A stretch of DNA of 64,000 nucleotides from Algoriphagus sp. (GCA_029945945.1 JAQSDM010000001.1:229986-293985); one strand, 5' to 3'; shown: positions 51,144-60,736, counted from the first letter of the stretch. Numbers and translations are program-made. The notes: generated by a model not told the origin, from the sequence alone.

Positions 51144-52646
51144 TTAAAGTCCGGACTTTACTAATGTTGAAAGCTTGGAATTCCAATTTTGATACGCTTC
51201 TTCATAGGGTTCAAAGAAAGCCTCATTTGGCTCAAGTGTTTCCAGTAAAGTAAGTCCGTTGAAGGCTTCCGATTCTGTTGCGAATAATCCCAGCCCTATT
51301 CCTGCACCTCGTGCCGCTCCCTGAGCGCCGTCTGTATCGTACAATTCAAGACTAACCTTATTCATATGAACGAATGTTTTTCTGAATAGAGGACTCAGGA
51401 ACATATTTGCATTCCCTGCTTTCACCGTCTTTAAGTTCATACCCATATCCTGCATAATCCTGAATCCATAAGTCAAAGCAGAAACGATTCCCTCCTGAGC
51501 AGCTCTTACGACATGTTGCTTATCGTGTTTGAGTAAATCTAGTCCAAGCAGATGTGCTCCGACAGGTTTATTTTGCATGATCCGCTCTGTACCGTTTCCA
51601 AATGGAATGAAGACAAGGCCTTCCGATCCGATTTGGGCAGAACTTCCGATTGTATTCATTTCATTGTAAGTAATCCGATTGCCACCCATTAATTTTTTGA
51701 GCCAGCTATTCAGAATTCCAGTGCCATTTACACAAAGTAAAACTCCATAGGAAGGACTTTTCTTTGAGTGGTTCACATGGACAAAAGTATTCACTCTGGA
51801 AAGCGGGTCGTAAAGCGGTTCCTCACACACTCCATACACTGTTCCGGAAGTCCCGGCAGTAGTGGCAAGTTCTCCGGGCTTTAGAACCTGAAGCGAAAAT
51901 GCATTGTTGGGCTGGTCACCGGCACGGTAACAAACAGGCACACCCGCTTCAATTCCTGTTAATTCTGAAATTTCTGCTTTCACTTTTCCCTGAACGGAGA
52001 AAGAAGGAACAGCTTCCGGAATCCATGAATTCGGGATTTGGTATTGATCCAAAACTTTTTGGCTCAATCCATTTTCCTTAAAATCCCAGAAAATTCCTTC
52101 GGAAAGACCTGTTTCGGAAGTCAGAATTTCTCCTGTCAGCTTCATGGCGATAAAGTCACCCGGAAGCATGATTTTGTGAATTTTGGCTGCTACTTCCGGT
52201 TGGTTTTCAATCACCCATCTCAATTTTGAAGCAGTGAAGTTTCCCGGTGAATTGAGCAAATGAGGAAGACAATAATCCTCTCCAAGTGATTCAAAAGCTT
52301 TTTGTCCAATGGCAACAGCTCTACTGTCACACCAGATTATGGACGGTCTGAGGACTTTTTGATCCTTGTCGACGACCACCAATCCATGCATTTGATAAGC
52401 GATTCCAATGGCCTGGAGTTCGCCTTTTTTCACGGCAGCCTGGTGAAGGACATGCTTACTTACCTGCTGCACATAGTTCCACCACATCTCAGGATCCTGC
52501 TCAGCCCACCCTTTCTCAGGTGAACTCATTGGCATCTCTTCTTCAGGAAAAGCTTTTGAAGCAATCGATTTCCCTGAATCAGCGTCCAGCAAAGAAGCTT
52601 TAACAGAGGAACTTCCTATGTCTAAGCCTAATAATAACTTACGCAT
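51144..52646 (-). CDS. xylB: Xylulokinase
   Basis: 500 residues of the FGGY carbohydrate kinase family. The N-terminal phosphate-binding loop is LLGLDIGSSSVKASLLDADS; GWAEQDPEMWWNYVQQ and GIAYQMHGLVVVDKDQ lead to the catalytic region; TTAGTSGTVYGVCEEP binds ATP phosphates, and the C-terminal AVKAGNANMFLSPLFRKTFV resembles the second FGGY signature. It phosphorylates xylulose to xylulose-5-phosphate, which enters the pentose phosphate pathway. Six bases separate it from the symporter stop. Confidence 0.96.
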   Translation of the reverse strand: MRKLLLGLDIGSSSVKASLLDADSGKSIASKAFPEEEMPMSSPEKGWAEQDPEMWWNYVQQVSKHVLHQAAVKKGELQAIGIAYQMHGLVVVDKDQKVLRPSIIWCDSRAVAIGQKAFESLGEDYCLPHLLNSPGNFTASKLRWVIENQPEVAAKIHKIMLPGDFIAMKLTGEILTSETGLSEGIFWDFKENGLSQKVLDQYQIPNSWIPEAVPSFSVQGKVKAEISELTGIEAGVPVCYRAGDQPNNAFSLQVLKPGELATTAGTSGTVYGVCEEPLYDPLSRVNTFVHVNHSKKSPSYGVLLCVNGTGILNSWLKKLMGGNRITYNEMNTIGSSAQIGSEGLVFIPFGNGTERIMQNKPVGAHLLGLDLLKHDKQHVVRAAQEGIVSALTYGFRIMQDMGMNLKTVKAGNANMFLSPLFRKTFVHMNKVSLELYDTDGAQGAARGAGIGLGLFATESEAFNGLTLLETLEPNEAFFEPYEEAYQNWNSKLSTLVKSGL

Positions 52647-52652
52647 AATTTT

Positions 52653-54296
52653 TTACCAGAATAAAATGTATAGCGCTGCTATGATACCGGTGATAATAAG
52701 GGCCCCAAACTTGAATCCTGTGCTGGTTTTGAACAATTCCGCATCAATTTCAATTGCTTTTGGATGGTCTTTACCTTTTCCTTCCACCAAACTGATGGTG
52801 ATCATTAAGGCAGCTAAAATCAAAAATACATAACCCATCCTGTCTATAAAAGGCAGTAAAGGCAAGGCTATTTTAAGTACAACAGAAAGCGGGATGCTTA
52901 GTGCTGCACCAACCAGAGCTGCATTGGAAGTGGTCTTCTTCCAGAAAACTCCAAAAAAGAAAATTGCAAAAACCCCCGGACTGATGAAGCCGGTATACTC
53001 CTGAATAAACTGGAATGCCTGATCTAATTGGCCTAAAGCCGGAGCTACAAAAGAAGCAATGATAAAAGCAATTACAGCCGTAATTCTACCAACGCTTACC
53101 TGCTTTGATTCAGAAGCATTTTGACCAAAGTATTTTTTATAAATATCCATCGTGAAGATGGTCGAAGTACTATTTGCCATAGAAGCCAGTGAGGAAACAA
53201 TTGCTGCAGTCAATGCGGCGAATGCCAGACCTTTTAATCCGGCAGGCAACAATTGAAGTAAAGTCGGATAAGCTCTGTCTGATTTGATCAACCCGGTTGC
53301 CGGATCTTTCATATTTTCGATAAAACCAAGATCTACTCCGTTTTGAACAATAACCAATGCCGCAATACCAGGAACAACCACGATCAAAGGCATTAACAGT
53401 TTCAGGAATCCTGCGAAAATCATCCCTTTTTGGGCTTCATCAAGACTCTTTGCCGCCAAGGCTCTTTGTGTGATATACTGGTTGAATCCCCAATAACTCA
53501 GGTTGGTGATCCACATACCTCCTACTAAAACACTGATCCCCGGAAGATCCAGATACGCATCTCTTGTCCCTCCTTTTCCATCAGGAATCATCATTTCACC
53601 TTTGGAAAGAATCATAGAAAAATGTCCCGGAACTTTTTCCCTTAAAGCTGCCAAACCATCCCAGGCACTTCCGTCTCCTACCATTTGCAAAGAGATGTAT
53701 GTAGTGGCCAAACCACCTGCTATCAGGAAAACTACCTGGACCACGTCTGTCCATGCTACCGCTTTCAATCCTCCATAAATAGAATAAATCATCGAAAAAA
53801 GAGCCAACCCGATGATCGAATACATCATAGGGATTCCTAAAATCGTATTGATACTTAAAGCTCCCAAATAAAGAACTGATGTTAGGTTTACAAATACATA
53901 AAGCAGCAGCCAGAAAATAGCCATGGTAGTTCTTACCCTTGTATCATATCTGTCGAGCAGAAAGCCCGGCATGGTATAGATCCCCTTTTTGATGTAAACA
54001 GGAAGGAAGAAGATCGCAACCACCAAAAGTGTCGCAGCAGCCATCCATTCGTAGGTAGCAATGGCAAGTCCCATTGCAAAACCGGAACCGGACATCCCAA
54101 TAAACTGCTCTGCAGAAATATTAGAAGCAATCAAAGACGCACCTACAGCCCACCAAGGTAAAGCCTTGGAAGCCAGGAAGTAATCAGAGGAATTTTTGAC
54201 GTGACCTTTCTTTTCCCGAGAGACAAAAAGGCCCATCCCTATAATCAAAAAGCAGTAACCGATAAAAACTGCCAGGTCTAAAGGTTCTAAGAGCAT
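52653..54296 (-). CDS. Sodium/sugar symporter (SGLT-like), probable xylose importer
   Basis: 547 residues with about 14 membrane spans. LIASNISAEQFIGMSGSGFA is the SGLT-type signature around the sodium/sugar site. ISVLVGGMWITNLSYWGFNQ and YITQRALAAKSLDEAQKG follow, then ALTAAIVSSLASMANSTSTI, the later sodium-site segment. SGLT-type proteins take up a sugar with Na+ across the inner membrane. Because xylB follows after six bases and xylA after that, xylose is the expected sugar, though glucose or galactose cannot be excluded. First gene of the operon; no perfect -7 element was seen in the 123-base gap upstream. Confidence 0.92.
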   Translation of the reverse strand: MLLEPLDLAVFIGYCFLIIGMGLFVSREKKGHVKNSSDYFLASKALPWWAVGASLIASNISAEQFIGMSGSGFAMGLAIATYEWMAAATLLVVAIFFLPVYIKKGIYTMPGFLLDRYDTRVRTTMAIFWLLLYVFVNLTSVLYLGALSINTILGIPMMYSIIGLALFSMIYSIYGGLKAVAWTDVVQVVFLIAGGLATTYISLQMVGDGSAWDGLAALREKVPGHFSMILSKGEMMIPDGKGGTRDAYLDLPGISVLVGGMWITNLSYWGFNQYITQRALAAKSLDEAQKGMIFAGFLKLLMPLIVVVPGIAALVIVQNGVDLGFIENMKDPATGLIKSDRAYPTLLQLLPAGLKGLAFAALTAAIVSSLASMANSTSTIFTMDIYKKYFGQNASESKQVSVGRITAVIAFIIASFVAPALGQLDQAFQFIQEYTGFISPGVFAIFFFGVFWKKTTSNAALVGAALSIPLSVVLKIALPLLPFIDRMGYVFLILAALMITISLVEGKGKDHPKAIEIDAELFKTSTGFKFGALIITGIIAALYILFW

Positions 54297-54419
54297 AAAT
54301 AGGAGTTATTTGGATTGATGGTCTATTGTTTTTGTTGATGTACTAATCCTGAAAGAATGAGCCGCTAAATATAAGGTTTTAGCACAAACGTGTCTATAAT
54401 ATTTAGCCAGATTGATAAT

Positions 54420-55232
54420 TCATTCAAATAAATTTTGAAAAATTGAAAGTCGCTCAGTAGAATATTCTTTTTGCTCTATCTGGGCTAAATAGCTGATTCC
54501 GGTCACATTACACACCCAAACCTGTTCTGCACTCAGCAATTCCTGAGGCAATAAATCACCAACCTGAATGGGGAGTTCCAGCTTAATTAATTCCTCTAAG
54601 ATAACTTTTCGGGCTATCCCATTCAAACAAGAACAATCAAGGGATGGAGTAAAAAACTCTCCGCCCTTTCTCCAGAAAAGATTGGAAGAACCTGCCTCGG
54701 AAAGGAACCCACGGTAATCCAATAAAATCACCTCATCCATTTTAGCTTTTACCCGCTCCTGATTTGCGAGAATATATGGCAATGAATTCAAGGTTTTGCA
54801 GGCACTCCATGCCGTTGGGAAAAGCCGAATTCTGTCAGAAATAAATGCAGTTAGTTTAGTTTTGGGAGCCGAAATAAATTTTGAAACTTGGATCGTTTGG
54901 TCTGTTGACGAACTCTGAGGTGTATATTTTCCGGATCCAGACCTGAAAACATTCCATCGAATCCGCAATTTTTGCCCGAAAAAATTGCGATTCAGAAATG
55001 ACTCCAATCCTTCGAAATCAACATTGTTTCCATCCAAATTCAAAACATCCAATCCATGGTGGAGCCGGGCGATATGGTGATTCGAAAACCGGATATGATC
55101 CTGATCAAAGACCATCGTTTCAAATAATCCATCTCCAAAATTCATCGCTCGATTGGGCACAGGAAAATTATCAATCTCAATCCACCCGGCTTTGTTCCCT
55201 GATTTTGAAAAAACTGTTTCAATTTCGCTCAT
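54420..55232 (-). CDS. Class IV aminotransferase (aminodeoxychorismate lyase / branched-chain aminotransferase-like)
   Basis: 270 residues, the usual length for the D-amino-acid transaminase / PabC branch of fold-type IV PLP enzymes. VPNRAMNFGDGLFETMVFDQ opens the N-terminal domain. The PLP lysine is in ACKTLNSLPYILANQERVKA, and MDEVILLDYRGFLSEAGSSN with its Glu/Ser/Asn forms the cofactor pocket. LLSAEQVWVCNVTGISYLAQ closes it. The exact reaction (4-amino-4-deoxychorismate lyase in folate synthesis, or amino-acid transamination) is not resolvable by eye. It is divergent from sdaAB; no pabA or pabB is nearby. Confidence 0.85.
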   Translation of the reverse strand: MSEIETVFSKSGNKAGWIEIDNFPVPNRAMNFGDGLFETMVFDQDHIRFSNHHIARLHHGLDVLNLDGNNVDFEGLESFLNRNFFGQKLRIRWNVFRSGSGKYTPQSSSTDQTIQVSKFISAPKTKLTAFISDRIRLFPTAWSACKTLNSLPYILANQERVKAKMDEVILLDYRGFLSEAGSSNLFWRKGGEFFTPSLDCSCLNGIARKVILEELIKLELPIQVGDLLPQELLSAEQVWVCNVTGISYLAQIEQKEYSTERLSIFQNLFE

Positions 55233-55397
55233 AAAAATGTTCGTATTCGGTCAGTTATGCAAAGTGTCTTATCTATCCTGTGTTAAAATTAGCAAACAAA
55301 ACACCTCTCATTCGCTAATTATCCTAAATATTCAGATTTTTAGAACTAATTGTATCGAGAGAATTACCTTAGCACCAAAATTGGTGAAATAGACCCT

Positions 55398-56075
55398 ATG
55401 GCAAATAAAAGCAGTGTTTTTGATATGATCGGACCTATTATGATTGGGCCTTCCTCATCTCATACTGCCGGGGTAGTAAAAATAGCCCGAGCTGCCATCC
55501 GCATTTTGGGAGGAATACCAGATGAAGCTACCATAACTTTCTACAATTCATTTGCCCGCACTTACGAAGGACATGGAAGCGACCGGGCGATTATAGGTGG
55601 ATTGATGGATTTTCAGACTGATGATGTACGAATCAAGACATCTTTGGATTTGGCCAGAGAGCGAGGCATGATTTTCAGTTTCAAATCCATCGGACACTCA
55701 TCCATCCATCATCCCAATACCATAAAACTTCTGATCCGAAAAGGCTTAAAATCAGTCGAGGTTGAAGGTGAAAGTCTTGGAGGAGGTGTAATAAACATCT
55801 CAGAAGTAGATGGCTTTACAGCAAATTTCTCCGCCAAAGATCATACATTAATTATCAAAGCTGATGATGTTTCGGGTGCTATCGCTTTCATCTCAAGTGT
55901 CATTGCTCAGGAAAAAACCAATATCGCAACCATGTCAGTTTCCCGTAAAGGCAAAAATGATGTAGCATGCCATGTCATTGAAATGGATTCGGGAATCAGA
56001 GATATAACTATTCAATACCTGAAATCTTTACCATGGGTAAAAGAGCTGATTTACATTCCCGAAATTGATCGCTGA
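55398..56075 (+). CDS. sdaAB: L-serine dehydratase, beta subunit
   Basis: 225 residues from ATG 55398 (MANKSSVFDMIGPIMIGPSS); sixteen more open codons upstream are unlikely. The two-subunit iron-sulfur L-serine ammonia-lyase converts serine to pyruvate and ammonia. This beta subunit shows MIGPSSSHTAGVVKIARAA, ARTYEGHGSDRAIIGGLMDF and IGHSSIHHPNTIKL, followed by a C-terminal ACT domain (HTLIIKADDVSGAIAFISSV) likely to bind serine. The alpha subunit with the cluster-binding cysteines is not adjacent, so the two genes are separated on this chromosome. A promoter of the tolC unit starts right after its stop. Confidence 0.95.
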   Translation: MANKSSVFDMIGPIMIGPSSSHTAGVVKIARAAIRILGGIPDEATITFYNSFARTYEGHGSDRAIIGGLMDFQTDDVRIKTSLDLARERGMIFSFKSIGHSSIHHPNTIKLLIRKGLKSVEVEGESLGGGVINISEVDGFTANFSAKDHTLIIKADDVSGAIAFISSVIAQEKTNIATMSVSRKGKNDVACHVIEMDSGIRDITIQYLKSLPWVKELIYIPEIDR

Positions 56076-56080
56076 ATTTC

Positions 56081-56088
56081 TAAATTTG
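56081..56088 (+). promoter_or_regulatory. -7 element of the tolC-adaptor operon
   Basis: TAAATTTG matches TAnnTTTG exactly, 66 bases before the TolC ATG and six bases after the sdaAB stop. No convincing -33 TTG at the usual distance. Confidence 0.4.
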
Positions 56089-56154
56089 CCACATTCTAAA
56101 ACATACCCCTCATCCCACAATCAGAACGCAATTATTTAACTAAATCAACCATCT

Positions 56155-57498
56155 ATGAAGAAATACTTTTTGAGCTTTATTTTAACCTCAGGACTCATTT
56201 TCTCGGGCTATGCGCAGCAATCTTCTTCGGTTTATGACCTGGAAACTGCAGTAACGGTGGCTTTGGAAAATAACCTGAACTTAAAGCGAAGCCAACTTAA
56301 CCAACTTACAATTGAAGCAAACCTGCTTCAGGACAAAGGTGCAAGATTCCCTACGCTGACAACAGGTTCCAGTGCAGGATACCGTTGGGGTAGATCCATT
56401 AACCCGGTTACTAACTTGTTCCAAACTTCCAGAATTGGAAACATCAATTTATCTGCATCTTCAAATGCGACAATTTACGCAGGAAGTAGATTGGCCAATG
56501 GCGTAAAACAATCAAAAACTGATCTGGAAGCCGGACTTTATAACATCGAAGCTTCCCAGAATGACATTACACTGAACATCATCAACTTGTTCATCAATGT
56601 GGTTTTCAACAGAGAGCAAGTTAAAATAGCAGAGAATCAGCTGAATTCCACCAAAGAGCAGTTGGACAGAACAACTAAACTGGTCAATGCCGGTTCACTT
56701 CCTTTCTCGGATCAGCTGGACCTTCAGGCACAAAACGCAACGAATCAATTGGAGGTGATCAATTCTAAAAACAACCTTAGAATTGCAAAATTGAATCTTG
56801 CTCAGGCGATGCAAATCCCATTTACAGAAGATTTTGATGTAATCGAGCCGGAATTTGAAATCAATGAAATGTTGATCGCAACAGAATCTCCCGAAAAAAT
56901 ATACGACACCGCATTGGGATTGATGCCAGAGATCAAAGCTGCAGCTGCTAACGTAGAAAGTGCTAATTATGGCGTAAAATTGGCCAAAGGAGCTTATTTA
57001 CCTACTTTTGGAATTGGAGCTAACGTTTTCTCTAACTACGTAGATCAGGTGTTTGGCAATACTGACAGACCTTCCTTTGGAACGCAGATAGATAATAACC
57101 TTTCTGAAGCTGTTAACCTTCAGTTGAGTATTCCGATTTTCACTCAATTCAATAACAAGTCAAGTTTACAAAGAGCGAAAGTTCAAAAGCAACTGAGTGA
57201 AGTGGCTGAATTGGAAGCAAAAAACCAGCTTCGTCAGGATATCGAATCATCTTTCAATGCCGCAATAGCAGCTGAGCAATCTTATGAAGCTTCCTTAATT
57301 CGCGTTTCTAGTTTGCAGGAATCATTCCGAATCGCACAACAGCGATTTGATTTGGGAGCGATTAATTCAGTTGACTTTCAGGTTGCTCAAAACAACCTTT
57401 TCAACGCTCAAGCTGATCTCTTGAATGCTAAATACACCTATATTTTCAGAGTAAAAGTTCTTGATTTTTACCTGGGCAATCCAATTAACTTAAACTAA
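56155..57498 (+). CDS. TolC family outer-membrane efflux channel
   Basis: 447 residues with a signal peptide (KKYFLSFILTSGLIFSGYAQ). The two OEP repeats are visible as long helices with heptad patterns: VYDLETAVTVALENNLNLKR, and TRARE-less helices such as AENQLNSTKEQLDRTTKLVN (about residues 160-200) and QDIESSFNAAIAAEQSYEAS near residue 370. SLQESFRIAQQRFDLGAINS VDF is the second family signature. It forms a trimeric duct through the outer membrane for export by a tripartite system. It lies three bases upstream of the adaptor gene, so they are cotranslated partners. Confidence 0.95.
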   Translation: MKKYFLSFILTSGLIFSGYAQQSSSVYDLETAVTVALENNLNLKRSQLNQLTIEANLLQDKGARFPTLTTGSSAGYRWGRSINPVTNLFQTSRIGNINLSASSNATIYAGSRLANGVKQSKTDLEAGLYNIEASQNDITLNIINLFINVVFNREQVKIAENQLNSTKEQLDRTTKLVNAGSLPFSDQLDLQAQNATNQLEVINSKNNLRIAKLNLAQAMQIPFTEDFDVIEPEFEINEMLIATESPEKIYDTALGLMPEIKAAAANVESANYGVKLAKGAYLPTFGIGANVFSNYVDQVFGNTDRPSFGTQIDNNLSEAVNLQLSIPIFTQFNNKSSLQRAKVQKQLSEVAELEAKNQLRQDIESSFNAAIAAEQSYEASLIRVSSLQESFRIAQQRFDLGAINSVDFQVAQNNLFNAQADLLNAKYTYIFRVKVLDFYLGNPINLN

Positions 57499-57501
57499 AT
57501 C

Positions 57502-58827
57502 ATGGCTAATAAGAAGTCAAACAAGCTGTTATATTACCTTCTGGGAGCAGTCGGAGTAATTATCATTTTCGCAGTTATTGCCAGATCTGCAGGTTGGGTC
57601 GGCGGAGAAAAAGAAGTTGAGGTCGAGTTTGCAAAGGTAAAACGCGCTCCGATTATTGAAAAAGTAAGTGCCTCAGGTGAAATTCAACCGGAAGTTGAAG
57701 TTAAACTCAGCCCCGATGTTGCCGGTGAAATCATTGAACTGAATGTTCAGGAAGGTGACTCTGTCGCTCAAGGTTTCCTGCTAGTGAAGATTCGTCCTGA
57801 CAATTTTATTTCTGCGCTTGACAGAACCCGGGCAAACCTCAATCAACAGATGGCCAACCTTTCTCAATCAAAAGCAAGCCTTCAAAGAGCTGAGGCCCAA
57901 TTCACTCAGGCAGATCTGAATTTTAAAAGACAGAAGACACTATTTGATCAGAAAGCTATTTCTGAGGCTGATTTTGAAGTAGCTCAGGCTAACTTCATTT
58001 CTTCTCAAAAAGACCTGGAAGCAGCCAAGCAAAGTGTGGTCGCTTCTGAATTTATTGTGAAAAGCTCTCAGGCAACAGTAAATGAAGCATCAGAAAATCT
58101 ACGATTGACCAATGTCTATTCTCCGGTAAGCGGAATCGTTTCCAATTTGCTCGTCGAGCAAGGTGAACGCGTTGTTGGAACACAGACAATGGCAGGAACT
58201 CAGATGCTCACCATCGCCGATCTTTCCAAAATGGAAGTCCGAGTGGATGTAAATGAAAACGATATTGTAAGACTAAGCTTAGGAGATACCACAATTATCG
58301 ATGTGGACTCCTACTCTTCCGCAGGCAAAAAATTCAAAGGTATCGTAACAAGTATTGCAAATACTGCAAACACGAAAGCTTCAGTGGATGCTGTTACAGA
58401 ATTTAAGGTGAAAATCAGAATCCTGAATAGTTCCTACGCTGACCTTGTAAAGGAAGGGAAAAAGTATCCTTTCCGTCCGGGAATGACTGCTTCAGTGGAG
58501 ATTCTTACCAATTCAAAAGACGATGCACTTTCTGTTCCGCTTTCAGCCGTCACCACACGTGAAGATCAGCTTGACACCCTTGAGGGAGGAACTACCAAGT
58601 CAAGAGAACTTGTATTTATCAACGACAATGGTGTTGCCAAGCTGAAAGTGATCAAGACCGGTCTTTCTGATTTCCAGAATATAGAAATCTTGGAAGGCTT
58701 GAAGGAAGGTGAAGAAATTATCTCAGGTCCATACTTCGTCGTCAGCAAAGAACTTAAAGAAGGCGATAAAGTAAAATTGATGGAGGTTAAAAAACCGGAA
58801 GTCAAAAAAGAAGAAGAGGAAGACTAA
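57502..58827 (+). CDS. Periplasmic adaptor (MacA/HlyD membrane-fusion protein)
   Basis: 441 residues. The inner-membrane anchor is KLLYYLLGAVGVIIIFAVIA. The barrel-sandwich lipoyl halves are ASGEIQPEVEVKLSPDVAGE / IIELNVQEGDSVAQGFLLVK and NVYSPVSGIVSNLLVEQGER, separated by a long alpha-helical hairpin (about 95-200) with coiled-coil heptads. A beta-barrel and a membrane-proximal domain follow, and the tail is Lys/Glu-rich. It links an inner-membrane pump to the TolC protein next door. The pump gene itself is absent: a strong terminator follows directly, so the ABC (MacB-like) or other permease must be encoded elsewhere. Confidence 0.93.
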   Translation: MANKKSNKLLYYLLGAVGVIIIFAVIARSAGWVGGEKEVEVEFAKVKRAPIIEKVSASGEIQPEVEVKLSPDVAGEIIELNVQEGDSVAQGFLLVKIRPDNFISALDRTRANLNQQMANLSQSKASLQRAEAQFTQADLNFKRQKTLFDQKAISEADFEVAQANFISSQKDLEAAKQSVVASEFIVKSSQATVNEASENLRLTNVYSPVSGIVSNLLVEQGERVVGTQTMAGTQMLTIADLSKMEVRVDVNENDIVRLSLGDTTIIDVDSYSSAGKKFKGIVTSIANTANTKASVDAVTEFKVKIRILNSSYADLVKEGKKYPFRPGMTASVEILTNSKDDALSVPLSAVTTREDQLDTLEGGTTKSRELVFINDNGVAKLKVIKTGLSDFQNIEILEGLKEGEEIISGPYFVVSKELKEGDKVKLMEVKKPEVKKEEEED

Positions 58828-58833
58828 CAGAAA

Positions 58834-58866
58834 CGAAAAAGCCCCGAAAATTTCGGGGCTTTTTCG
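58834..58866. terminator. Bidirectional terminator between adaptor and maf genes
   Basis: Stem AAAAAGCCCCGAAA / TTTCGGGGCTTTTT with A and T tracts on both sides. Confidence 0.92.
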
Positions 58867-58867
58867 T

Positions 58868-59455
58868 TTACCATTTTTTCAGTTGCTCATAAACCAGATG
58901 TAGCGGAAAACCCATGACATTGAAGTAGGAACCTTCAATTCGGGATACTCCTATAAATCCAATCCATTCCTGAATTCCGTAGGCTCCGGCTTTGTCAAAA
59001 GGCTTGTATTTTTTGATGTAGTGCCAAATTTCTTCCTCGTGCAAAAATCGAAAAGTAACCTTCGTCTCATCTTCAAGTGTGATTCGTCTGGTTCGATCCA
59101 TCATAGTTACAGCAGTCATGACCGTGTGAGTGGCACCTGAAAGACTTTTGATCATATCAAACGCTTCCTGCTCATTCGCAGGCTTTCCCAAAACATGACC
59201 ATTTTCAATCACGACCGTATCCGAGGTTATCAGAATCTCATTCTCAGCTAATTCATCAGGGTAAGCTTCTGCTTTTAATTTGGACAGAAAAGCTGCCACA
59301 TATTCAGCTGGTAAATCCACCGGAATTTTCTCTTCGACAGGATTTACTTTCACTTCAAAATCCAGCTCCAATCCCTTCATGAGCTCTTGTCTCCTGGGTG
59401 AATTTGAAGAGAGGATCAGTTTTTTATCCTTCAGTTTGCTCAAAAAAGGTTCCAT
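58868..59455 (-). CDS. maf: Maf family nucleotide pyrophosphatase
   Basis: 195 residues from ATG 59455 (MEPFLSKLKDKKLILSSNSP); the frame is open for 35 codons further upstream but these lie over the end of the DUF1015 gene. The Maf signature is LSSNSPRRQELMKGLELDF, followed by EILITSDTVVIENGHVLGKP with the conserved Asp and Lys, and DKAGAYGIQEWIGFIGVSRI. The family hydrolyses dTTP, UTP or modified nucleotides to monophosphates, preventing their use. It overlaps the upstream gene by 32 bases and is the last of the accC-DUF1015-maf operon. Confidence 0.94.
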   Translation of the reverse strand: MEPFLSKLKDKKLILSSNSPRRQELMKGLELDFEVKVNPVEEKIPVDLPAEYVAAFLSKLKAEAYPDELAENEILITSDTVVIENGHVLGKPANEQEAFDMIKSLSGATHTVMTAVTMMDRTRRITLEDETKVTFRFLHEEEIWHYIKKYKPFDKAGAYGIQEWIGFIGVSRIEGSYFNVMGFPLHLVYEQLKKW

Positions 59456-60734
59456 AGTCAAATTCAAATTCCTTCTGATTAATACTTGCAAAAAGTAATC
59501 CCCCCAAAGCTTTGGGGTAAAAATAGGTGGATTTCTGGGGTAAAACCTCTCCTGTTCCACACACTTCCAACACTTGAGAAAGCTCCAATTCTCGTGTTAT
59601 TACCGCAAAGCTAGCTTTTCCATTTCGGACTTCCTGAATGCATCGTGAGAAATTTCGCTCATAAGTAATCTGGTCTGAATTCCTTTGATACTGACCAGGA
59701 ATCCCGAGAATTTTATCAAACAGTACATCGTGCAAAATGACTAAATCCAATTTTCTGACCACTTCAGGAAGATCCGTTCTTACCTCTGGAAATTTATCTT
59801 CCTTCAATTTGATCACATAGCTTTCTTCCTCCAAAACGAGACCGAAAGACCATTTCCGCTGAAAGGAATAAGAGCCCAACTCTTCCGAATCATCAAACTT
59901 CCTGATGGTAAACCAATCTCCTATTTTCTCTAAAAACTCTTCTTTCGGCATCGAAAGGCCATAAAATAAACGATGCGTGGGGAGAATTTTGAGATGATTC
60001 CCTTGGGTATTTGTCAGGTACATCAGGTGGTAGTCACTTCCCTTCCATTTTGCATCGGGAAACTGATCAGCCATCTCTTTGCGATATTCAATCGCTCCTT
60101 CCAATCGGTGATGTCCATCAGCCAGAATTACTTGCTTTTGGCTCAAAACTTTTAAAAACTTAGCAATCACATTGGTATCCTGGATTACTGCCAGCACATC
60201 ACGCACACCCTGATAATCATCCAGCTCATATAAAGGAAATTCCATTGCTGAATCCATGTAGGACTCCAGTTGATTTTCTTCATCTACGTACAGTCCGTGA
60301 GTAGGACTCACTTGGATTTCGGTGGCACGGAGTAAATCGATCCGGTCATTTACGGCAGATACGATTGTATTCTCATGTCTCAAAATCATCTTTTCAGACC
60401 AATCATACGCTTTGATCTGGGCAATAAATCCTTTGCGACAGCGCTCTTCCCGTTCTCCTGGAAGTCTGAAGTATTGGTAATAAACGTAGATCCCGGGGAC
60501 TGCATCCTGTTTAATAACACTATTTTCCTTCCAGGATTTGAGAATATCGGCTGCATGTCCTGCCGGATCAGGTCCTTGGGGGACAGAAAGATGAATACTG
60601 TTTAGTGGATTAGTGTAAAGCTTTTGTCTTTGCCTTTCCGAAACCACATCAAAAAGTGGCGCAGTAAGGTCTTCCAATTGTGGGGTTAAATCCTCAGAAT
60701 ATCTCCAGGCTTTTACGGGTAGAATTTCAGCCAT
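59424..60734 (-). CDS. DUF1015 family protein
   Basis: 436 residues of the DUF1015 family. The N-terminus MAEILPVKAWRYSEDLTPQL and the central motif KQVILADGHHRLEGAIEYRK (Asp-Gly-His-His-Arg) are diagnostic; the DGHHR motif is shared with ParB-like free-serine kinases (SerK/SbnI), so phosphoryl transfer to a small molecule is conceivable but unproven. YQYFRLPGEREERCRKGFIA and DVLFDKILGIPGQYQRNSDQ are further conserved blocks. Cytoplasmic. It lies two bases after accC and overlaps maf by 32 bases. Confidence 0.88.
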   Translation of the reverse strand: MAEILPVKAWRYSEDLTPQLEDLTAPLFDVVSERQRQKLYTNPLNSIHLSVPQGPDPAGHAADILKSWKENSVIKQDAVPGIYVYYQYFRLPGEREERCRKGFIAQIKAYDWSEKMILRHENTIVSAVNDRIDLLRATEIQVSPTHGLYVDEENQLESYMDSAMEFPLYELDDYQGVRDVLAVIQDTNVIAKFLKVLSQKQVILADGHHRLEGAIEYRKEMADQFPDAKWKGSDYHLMYLTNTQGNHLKILPTHRLFYGLSMPKEEFLEKIGDWFTIRKFDDSEELGSYSFQRKWSFGLVLEEESYVIKLKEDKFPEVRTDLPEVVRKLDLVILHDVLFDKILGIPGQYQRNSDQITYERNFSRCIQEVRNGKASFAVITRELELSQVLEVCGTGEVLPQKSTYFYPKALGGLLFASINQKEFEFDYGTFFEQTEG

Positions 60735-60736
60735 TC

